From assembly GCA_030039005.1 (NCBI GenBank), contig JASHQT010000326.1, positions 1-5,251 of the forward strand: a stretch of 5,251 nucleotides of DNA, in the 5' to 3' direction. This document shows positions 1 through 5,251 of this stretch, piece by piece (positions within the stretch are counted from its first letter, which is position 1; the number at the start of each line of letters is the position of its first letter). Source of the DNA: Bryobacteraceae bacterium (GTDB taxonomy: Bacteria > Acidobacteriota > Terriglobia > Bryobacterales > Bryobacteraceae). The notes below the pieces were generated by a model that saw only the letters and a program-made list of their open reading frames with translations, was not told where the DNA came from and did no database searches. Position numbers and translations under genes: made by a program.

Positions 1-69
1 AGCCGGAATGTCTTCAGGATTGGCTTTTTTCTCTTAGTGCTTTCGCTATATTTTTCGCACGCTTCCGCA
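1..69 (+). other. Sec signal peptide of the TonB-dependent receptor (N-terminus missing)
   Basis: Translation from base 1 gives a basic start (Arg at 2 and 6), a hydrophobic core of about 11 residues (GFFLLVLSLYF), then S-H-A-S-A followed by Gln. A-S-A matches the signal peptidase I -3/-1 rule, so cleavage is expected after codon 23. There is no lipobox cysteine, so this is not a lipoprotein. The continuous signal across bases 1-69 shows that the GTG at 37 is not the start. Confidence 0.85.
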
Positions 70-2949
70 CAGACCGAGCGAACCTCTCTGACCGGTACGG
101 TCCTTGACCCCGAGGGTAAGCCCGTTCCGCAGGCCAAGGTCGTCGCGGTACAAGAAACTACGGCACTACAACGCGAAACGGAAACCACTTCCGAGGGCAC
201 CTACGAGCTTGCTGACCTCCCGCCAGGCGTCTTCACCGTCCAATTCTCTAAAGAAGGATTCTCCACTTACCAAGCGGATCACGTACGCCAGGTCGTCGGT
301 CAAACTGGAACCCTCGATGTGAGACTGAGCCTTGGAACTAAAAAGGAGGAGGTTACGGTCAGCGAATCCACCGTTCAGTTGGACAAGGTAGATGTCACTG
401 TCGGCGGTTTTGTAGAGGAGGAACAGGTCGATGAGCTCCCAATCAATGGCCGCAATTGGGCGACCCTGACCTCGCTTGTGCCGGGCGCGATCGATAACGG
501 CGCGGGCGATCAGCGGACCATCCGTTTCGCCGGCCACGGCCTCGACGACAACAACCTCACCCTGGATGGTGTTGACGCCACAGCCGTTTTCAACCAGATG
601 CAGCGCGAATATGTGCGCCTGACCATCCCGCTCGACTCTATCGACGAATTCGATATCAAAAGCCAAACCTTCGGAGCCGATGTGGAGGGCGGAACCGCCG
701 GCGGCCAGATTGCCGTTGTTTCCCGGTCGGGCACGAATGCCTTCCACGGCAACCTCTTCGATTATTTCCGTAACGACGCCTTTGAAGCGCGCACACCGTT
801 CAACGGACCATCGCCGAATCCGTTTCTGTTGAATCAATTCGGAGCCTCCGCGGGTGGCCCGATCCTCCAAGACAAGCTGTTCTTCTTCGCTGCCTACGAA
901 GGATTGCGCCAGCGCCTGGACGGAACGCAAATCGGCCTCGTTCCCAGCCCCAGCTTCATCGCACAAACCGAAGTGGTCTCTCCGGCTCTCGCTCCAATTC
1001 TGCAGGCTTTTCCCGCCGGCACTTCGCCGACATCGACAACGGGCGTTTGGAACTATGTCGCCAACGGACGGCAAGTCGACAACGAAGACTCGGGAATGAT
1101 CCGCCTCGACTACCATTTCTCCGACAAGACAACCGCTTTCGTGCGCTTCAACTCTGACGAAGCTTTTGAAACTACACCGACCGGCAATCTCACGGCGCTC
1201 ACTCTTTACGACACGAAGGCCAATAGCGGCGTAGCCGAACTCCTGCACGTCTTCAGCCCGTCGCTAGTCAACGAATTCAAGTTCGGAATCAACCAAAACT
1301 TCTATCACAGCGGCACTCTTTCGCCGCTGCCTTACACGGTCAGCGTGTCCGGCTTCAGTTCCTTCGCAGGCGATACCACTTCAGACAATCCTTCAAAATC
1401 CATTAGTTTTATCGACGACTGGACCTGGACAAAGGGGAAGCACACGCTGAAATTCGGCCTCGAGATCAAGCCCCTGTTCCTGAATCAGGGCTCGTCTTCG
1501 AAAGGCACACTCAGCTACAGTTCGATCCCACATTTCATGGACAATGTGATTAATACCGCGTCGTACACCGCGGTGCTCCCGCTGGTTCGGCAGCGCAAGA
1601 CCGAGTATTTTATGTATGCCGAAGACGAGTGGAGGGTTTCCAATACCTTCACCGTGAATATGGGTGTGCGCTACAACATCTTCAACGCTCTGCACGCGTT
1701 GCACGATGACGATGATCCCTTCGACTTTGGCACATGCGGGGGATTCTGCCCGAGGACGTACGCCTACTTCCATCCCCGCTATGACGACATCGATCCCCGC
1801 ATCGGTCTGGCCTGGTCGCACGGCAATACCGTGTTTCGCGTCGGCGCGGGCATTTATCATACGGACGGCCAATTGGACGACCAGAACCTTCCCATCTCGA
1901 ACACGGTGGATGCGTACTCGTTCAACGGCACGAAATTCCCCGGCCTTTCCTACCCCCTGACTCCGTTCCTTGCTTATGCCGAGGCAGGCGGATTGGGTGT
2001 TGTCTCGCCGCGCGATCTGGATCGCAACCGCAAAGACGATTATGTTTCCGCTTGGACCGCTTCCATTGAACGGAAGCTGCCGTTCAATTTCCTCGGAACC
2101 GTCACCTATCTGGGCAATAAGGGTACCGATGTTCTCACCACCACCTACACCAACCTTGCGGTGCCCCCCACAAACGTGGTGCCCTATCCGGCTTTCGGCG
2201 CGGTCTCCTGGCGCGGCGACGTGGGCAACAGCACTTTCGAGGCGTTGCAGACCAACCTTAGGCGCAGCTTTACGAACGGCTTTCTGCTAACGGCAAACTT
2301 CATGTGGTCGCACTCCATCAACGACGACAGCATCGGCGGAGGCGAGTCCGACACACCGCAGGACTCCTTTTGCCGCTCCTGCGATAAGGCGAGTAGCGAC
2401 GATGACGTCCGCCTGCTCTTTAATCTGTCGGCCGTTTACCTGCTGCCGTTCAAGAACCGCCTCTGGGGCAATTGGGAACTGAGCGCGATCGGGACAGCTC
2501 AGACGGGCCTTCCCGTGAATATTACTGTCGACCGGCCAAACTCGGCCGTCCCCGGACTCTTTACGATCAGCGGCGAAGAGCGGCCGGACTATGTCTATGG
2601 TGTGCCTTTGGCACCTGCTGGCGGTTCCATTCCGAGCGATTGGATCAATCGCGCTGCCTTTGCCGTTCCGGCCAATCAGACCTTCGGCAACCTCGGCCGC
2701 AATGCGTTTCGGGCTCCTGGCATTTCGCAACTGGACATGGGACTCTCGAAGTTCGTCAACATCACGGAGCGGCTGAACGTCCGTTTACGCGCCGACCTGT
2801 TCAATGCCTTCAATCGCGCCCAGTTCGGTGCACCCAACGCCGACATCTCAGACGCGAACTTCGGCACGATCACCTCCACCATCAGCAGCTATGCTACCGG
2901 CCGCGGCACACCCCGCGAACTGCAGCTCTCGGCGAAGATCGTATTTTGA
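1..2949 (+). CDS. Oar-like TonB-dependent receptor with carboxypeptidase-regulatory-like domain (5' end outside window)
   Basis: Outer-membrane beta-barrel transporter, presumably energised by TonB-ExbB-ExbD to import an unidentified large substrate. The frame is open from base 1. The first GTG (37) falls inside the hydrophobic core of the signal peptide, so the true start is probably a few codons left of the window. Residues are numbered from base 1 (982 codons visible). Residues 1-23 are a signal peptide: Arg at 2 and 6, a hydrophobic run GFFLLVLSLYF, and cleavage after A-S-A 23. Residues 29-110 form a carboxypeptidase-regulatory-like (CarboxypepD_reg) Ig-like fold (GTVLDPEGKPVPQAKV, then G-x-Y-x-L-x-x-L-x-P-G). 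EEVTV at 116-120 could be a TonB box. The plug spans about 125-250, with ELPINGRNW at 145-153 and GQIAVVSRSGTNAFHG at 235-250. The barrel follows, with NQFGASAGGP at 278-287, DPRIGLAW, DLFNAFNRAQF at 932-942, and a terminal KIVF ending in Phe as barrel assembly expects. It is near or slightly below the usual family length. Two cysteine pairs (579/583 and 791/794) lie in probable loops. The family call is firm; the substrate is unknown. Confidence 0.93.
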   Translation, partial: SRNVFRIGFFLLVLSLYFSHASAQTERTSLTGTVLDPEGKPVPQAKVVAVQETTALQRETETTSEGTYELADLPPGVFTVQFSKEGFSTYQADHVRQVVGQTGTLDVRLSLGTKKEEVTVSESTVQLDKVDVTVGGFVEEEQVDELPINGRNWATLTSLVPGAIDNGAGDQRTIRFAGHGLDDNNLTLDGVDATAVFNQMQREYVRLTIPLDSIDEFDIKSQTFGADVEGGTAGGQIAVVSRSGTNAFHGNLFDYFRNDAFEARTPFNGPSPNPFLLNQFGASAGGPILQDKLFFFAAYEGLRQRLDGTQIGLVPSPSFIAQTEVVSPALAPILQAFPAGTSPTSTTGVWNYVANGRQVDNEDSGMIRLDYHFSDKTTAFVRFNSDEAFETTPTGNLTALTLYDTKANSGVAELLHVFSPSLVNEFKFGINQNFYHSGTLSPLPYTVSVSGFSSFAGDTTSDNPSKSISFIDDWTWTKGKHTLKFGLEIKPLFLNQGSSSKGTLSYSSIPHFMDNVINTASYTAVLPLVRQRKTEYFMYAEDEWRVSNTFTVNMGVRYNIFNALHALHDDDDPFDFGTCGGFCPRTYAYFHPRYDDIDPRIGLAWSHGNTVFRVGAGIYHTDGQLDDQNLPISNTVDAYSFNGTKFPGLSYPLTPFLAYAEAGGLGVVSPRDLDRNRKDDYVSAWTASIERKLPFNFLGTVTYLGNKGTDVLTTTYTNLAVPPTNVVPYPAFGAVSWRGDVGNSTFEALQTNLRRSFTNGFLLTANFMWSHSINDDSIGGGESDTPQDSFCRSCDKASSDDDVRLLFNLSAVYLLPFKNRLWGNWELSAIGTAQTGLPVNITVDRPNSAVPGLFTISGEERPDYVYGVPLAPAGGSIPSDWINRAAFAVPANQTFGNLGRNAFRAPGISQLDMGLSKFVNITERLNVRLRADLFNAFNRAQFGAPNADISDANFGTITSTISSYATGRGTPRELQLSAKIVF

Positions 2950-3016
2950 CGCAGATAAGGGGATCGAGGCATTCATTTAAAATTCACGCGAACGTTATCG
3001 GATATTGCAGTGTCTC

Positions 3017-3037
3017 GTAACTTGTAACTGCTATAAC
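3017..3037 (+). promoter_or_regulatory. Candidate extended -10 promoter with tandem GTAACT repeat
   Basis: TG-C-TATAAC at 3029-3037 matches an extended -10 element (TGnTATAAT, one mismatch). Immediately upstream, GTAACT occurs twice in tandem with a 7-bp period (3017-3022 and 3024-3029), where a regulator could contact the DNA. There is no good -35 at 16-18 bp: the nearest TTGCAG (3005-3010) leaves a 21-bp spacer. Transcription starting near 3044 would give a leader of about 97 nt before the second gene. This is a motif-only call; the second gene could instead be read through from the receptor. Confidence 0.35.
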
Positions 3038-3070
3038 CCAGGTAGAAACACCAACTCACGCTCCCTAACG

Positions 3071-3111
3071 GCGCGCTTACTCCAAGAGGAAAGGAGTCAC
3101 ACCGTCGCGCG
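3071..3111 (+). other. Possible leader hairpin upstream of the propeller/phosphoesterase gene
   Basis: ACTCC at 3079-3083 can pair with GGAGT at 3093-3097 across a 9-nt A/G-rich loop. Outside it, GCGCG at 3071-3075 can pair with CGCGC at 3106-3110, with unpaired bases between. No T-tract follows (the next bases are GAGAAAAATT), so it does not look like an intrinsic terminator. If it forms, it would be a structured element in the 5' leader, ending about 11 nt before the Shine-Dalgarno sequence. Stability was not calculated. Confidence 0.25.
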
Positions 3112-3122
3112 AGAAAAATTCC

Positions 3123-3130
3123 AAGGAGGA
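3123..3130 (+). promoter_or_regulatory. Shine-Dalgarno sequence of the second gene
   Basis: AAGGAGGA is a near-perfect match to the 16S anti-SD. The GGAGG core ends 11 nt before GTG 3141 and 14 nt before the adjacent in-frame ATG 3144. The spacing slightly favours GTG, and the choice changes the protein by one residue. A second purine-rich stretch (AGAGGAAAGGAG, 3085-3096) has no start codon at a suitable distance and lies in the possible hairpin. Confidence 0.75.
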
Positions 3131-3140
3131 TAACGACACC

Positions 3141-5251
3141 GTGATGCCAAATTCATCTCAAAACATCCCTCGGATCACGCGCATGCTGCTCGTCGGGATG
3201 GCGGCTGCGGGGTTGAGCATTCCGGGGTTCGCGCAGTCCAACCCGTTCCCGACGTACGTGGTAGGCGCGAACGCGAACGGGTCCCAGGGCCCGAACTACC
3301 CGTTGACTACGCCCTACCCGTGGGTCGCCAGTGATGGTGCGTTCATCACACCCGCTGGCACTCAGGTCTACCTCGGCATCAAGACCCGCGCAAAGGCCGT
3401 CGCGCTGAACCCGAATACCAGCACGCACACCGCCGCCGTTCTTCAAATGGGCGCCCCGCAGGCCGTTACGATTTTCAATACGCAGACCGGCGCCGTCCTG
3501 CAGACCTACAGCACGATCAAAGGTACCGATTCTGACGGCAGCCACAACGGCATCGCCTACACGCCGGATGGGCTGCAGCTGCTGTTCAGCCAGGACGGCA
3601 ATTTCGGCCCCACCAGCTATGTTGCTGTCGCCAACGTGAATCCGACGACAGGCTTACTGACAGACGGCACCCAGGTCAGCGTTCCGCTCGACGTCACCGC
3701 CACAGGCCTTTTGACCAATGTCACCTGCTTCCCCGGGAACAGCCCCCCAGGCACTTCGGGCAGCTTTGCGATTCCGTGCGGCTACCCGGTCTCGATTTTC
3801 TCGGATGACACGTTCACTTCCTATCCCCTTGGCATCGCGATCTCGCCCGATGGCAAGACTGCTTACGCTGTGCTGGACAACAACGATACGCTGACCAAAA
3901 TCGACCTGACCCAGGCGACGCCGAAGCAGGGCGCGGAGGTTCGCGTCGGCAACGTCCCGCACAGCGTTGTAATCTCGCCCGATGGCACCACCGCCTATGT
4001 CTCCGACGAGGCCGGCCGGATTCCTACCGCAGACGACTTCCAGGGGTACTCCAACGGTACCCCGGTCGTCGCCACTTGGCCGACCGGCGCCACGGCCACG
4101 GGCACGGTTTCCGTGATCAACCTGTCGACGTTTACCGTCACCGGCAGCATCTCGGTCGGTCTGCACCCGACCGGCATGGCATTCTGGGGCACGAACCTGC
4201 TGGTGGCCAATACCTATGACGACACCATCTCAGTCATCGACACCGCCACCTACCAGGTTGTGGCGACGATTAACGTCGGGCTGCCGATCAGTGTGCCTGG
4301 GTCATCGGAGCCCGCTTATGGCGCGGGACCGAACTCCATCGCAGTCGATCAGGTGAACAACATCGCCTACGTCGCGCTTTACAATGCCAATGCGATCGCG
4401 GTCATCGACCTTCCATCCAGCCCATTTGGCATTTGCCCCCAGTGTTCGACAGCTTCCGTCGCTGGCATGATCCCCGTGGGGTACGCGCCGAGTTCGGTTT
4501 TGCTGGATACGGCGGACAATGAGCTGATCGTCGCCAACGACAAAGGCATCGGCACCACAGGCTTCGGTGTGTCTCCCCCTCCGACGAATACGGCCGAAAA
4601 CTCCTACGGCAAAGAGGAGGGTGTGGTCAACTTCAACACCCATCAGGACCTAGGCACCGTCAGTATCGTGCCCGTGCCGAATAGCCTGAACCTGTTCGCG
4701 ATGACCCAGACTGTCTTCGAGAACAACCACTGGGATCTGACAGAAAACATCGAGTCGGCCGGAGGGGGCACCCCGCAGGCCGCACCAGTGGCGATCCCGA
4801 GGGTGATCGGTGAACCATCGAAGATCCAGCACGTCTTCGTGATCATCCGTGAAAACCGCACCTACGATCAGATCCTGGGGGACGTGGCCGAGGGCAACGG
4901 CGAATCCTCCCTGGCAGTCTTCGGCGACAACTCGACCTTCTCCCCATACCCTGTCGTGACGCCTAACGCGCACGCAATGGTGCAGCGGTTCCCGCTTCTG
5001 GACAACTTCTACAACGCTTCCCGCCAGTCGGCTGACGGACACAACTGGATTACCCAGGCCATGGCGCCCTACTCCGACGACGTCCAGTCGCCGGACTGGC
5101 TCCGCGACTATCCCTCTAACGGCGGCGATGCAATTGCCTATCAGAAGAAGGGCCACCTGTGGGACGTGGCGGCCGCGGCCGGCGTCACCGTGAAGAACTA
5201 CGGTGAGTACGTCGAAAGCAACACGTTCACCGTACCCGGTTGCACTCCGAA
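3141..5251 (+). CDS. Secreted YVTN/YncE-type beta-propeller fused to an alkaline-phosphatase-superfamily phosphoesterase domain (3' end outside window)
   Basis: The frame stays open for 703 codons with no stop before the right edge. Residues 1-31 are a Sec signal peptide: Arg at 11 and 14, a hydrophobic core from 15, and probable cleavage after G-F-A 31. Residues of about 65-525 look like a six- or seven-bladed propeller. Typical strands are GIAYTPDG (137-144), SPDGKTAYAV (235-244), SPDGTTAYVS (279-288), LLVANTYDDTISVID (353-367), IAYVALYNANAIAVID (408-423) and ELIVAND (461-467). A linker with I-P-R-V-I-G-E-P-S leads to HVFVIIRENRTYDQILGD, with ENRT at 571-574. This resembles the metal-binding ENRS/T motif opening PF04185-type phosphoesterases (phospholipase C, AcpA-like acid phosphatase). 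ADGHNW follows at 631-636. The rest of the catalytic domain lies beyond the window. Such fusions are commonly annotated as bifunctional YncE/alkaline phosphatase family proteins. The likely location is periplasmic or extracellular. Cysteines 196/213 and C-P-Q-C 432-435 could form disulfides. It starts 191 bp after the receptor, on the same strand. The architecture is clear; the substrate is unknown. Confidence 0.9.
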   Translation, partial: MMPNSSQNIPRITRMLLVGMAAAGLSIPGFAQSNPFPTYVVGANANGSQGPNYPLTTPYPWVASDGAFITPAGTQVYLGIKTRAKAVALNPNTSTHTAAVLQMGAPQAVTIFNTQTGAVLQTYSTIKGTDSDGSHNGIAYTPDGLQLLFSQDGNFGPTSYVAVANVNPTTGLLTDGTQVSVPLDVTATGLLTNVTCFPGNSPPGTSGSFAIPCGYPVSIFSDDTFTSYPLGIAISPDGKTAYAVLDNNDTLTKIDLTQATPKQGAEVRVGNVPHSVVISPDGTTAYVSDEAGRIPTADDFQGYSNGTPVVATWPTGATATGTVSVINLSTFTVTGSISVGLHPTGMAFWGTNLLVANTYDDTISVIDTATYQVVATINVGLPISVPGSSEPAYGAGPNSIAVDQVNNIAYVALYNANAIAVIDLPSSPFGICPQCSTASVAGMIPVGYAPSSVLLDTADNELIVANDKGIGTTGFGVSPPPTNTAENSYGKEEGVVNFNTHQDLGTVSIVPVPNSLNLFAMTQTVFENNHWDLTENIESAGGGTPQAAPVAIPRVIGEPSKIQHVFVIIRENRTYDQILGDVAEGNGESSLAVFGDNSTFSPYPVVTPNAHAMVQRFPLLDNFYNASRQSADGHNWITQAMAPYSDDVQSPDWLRDYPSNGGDAIAYQKKGHLWDVAAAAGVTVKNYGEYVESNTFTVPGCTP

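Noticed and set aside
166..1248. 360-codon antisense ORF inside the receptor gene
   Set aside because: It has no recognisable domain, signal or SD support and lies fully opposite a well-supported receptor. It is a shadow of GC-rich coding sequence.
2950..3000. Possible intrinsic terminator after the receptor
   Set aside because: No GC-rich hairpin followed by a T-tract is visible; only an AT-rich patch and an imperfect AACGTT-centred palindrome (2987-3000).
2472..3020. 182-codon forward ORF overlapping the receptor's 3' end in another frame
   Set aside because: Arg/Ser/Pro-rich out-of-frame translation with no domain. The receptor frame runs unbroken to its Phe-terminal end over the same bases.
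3005..3037. TTGCAG as the -35 partner of TATAAC
   Set aside because: The 21-bp spacer is too long for a sigma-70-type promoter; the extended -10 reading is preferred.
4434..4448. Heme c attachment site
   Set aside because: CPQC is followed by Ser, not His, so the CxxCH requirement is not met.
3654..5156. Several antisense ORFs of 70-170 codons opposite the second gene
   Set aside because: The Arg/Gly/Val-rich composition is typical of the complement of GC-rich genes. The forward frame has a signal peptide, propeller repeats and catalytic motif.
1..5251. CRISPR array, tRNA/rRNA, insertion sequence or prophage elements
   Set aside because: No spaced repeats, cloverleaf-like stretches, terminal inverted repeats or transposase-like coding were seen; nearly all of the window is explained by two coding regions.

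Overview
The window holds two large same-strand genes, each cut by a window edge. Both encode exported proteins of a Gram-negative bacterium. Gene 1 belongs to the Oar-like TonB-dependent receptors: a carboxypeptidase-regulatory-like N-terminal domain, a plug with an LPxNGRN motif, and a beta-barrel ending in Phe. These are greatly expanded in Acidobacteriota (Terriglobia, e.g. relatives of Granulicella, Terriglobus, Koribacter or Solibacter). The fairly GC-rich coding sequence and the type of gene 2 fit that origin. The taxonomic assignment is an inference from protein family, not from a marker gene.

Layout: positions 1-2949 carry the receptor, whose start codon lies just left of the window. 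Positions 2950-3140 are a 191-bp intergenic region. It contains a candidate extended -10 promoter, a tandem GTAACT repeat, a possible leader hairpin and a strong Shine-Dalgarno sequence, but no convincing intrinsic terminator. Positions 3141-5251 carry the first 703 codons of a second gene that stays open to the right edge. It encodes a secreted two-domain protein: a YVTN/YncE-type beta-propeller fused to the start of an alkaline-phosphatase-superfamily (phosphoesterase/phospholipase C-like) catalytic domain.

Taken together, an outer-membrane active transporter lies beside an exported hydrolase-like protein that may act on phosphate esters. A plausible inference is that the enzyme releases, or the receptor imports, a phosphorylated or phosphate-containing nutrient. 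The sequence gives no direct evidence for the substrate. I see no RNA genes, mobile elements, CRISPR arrays, integration sites or frameshifts. Both gene families are already known, so nothing here is clearly an undescribed system; the pairing of the two genes is the point most worth following up.
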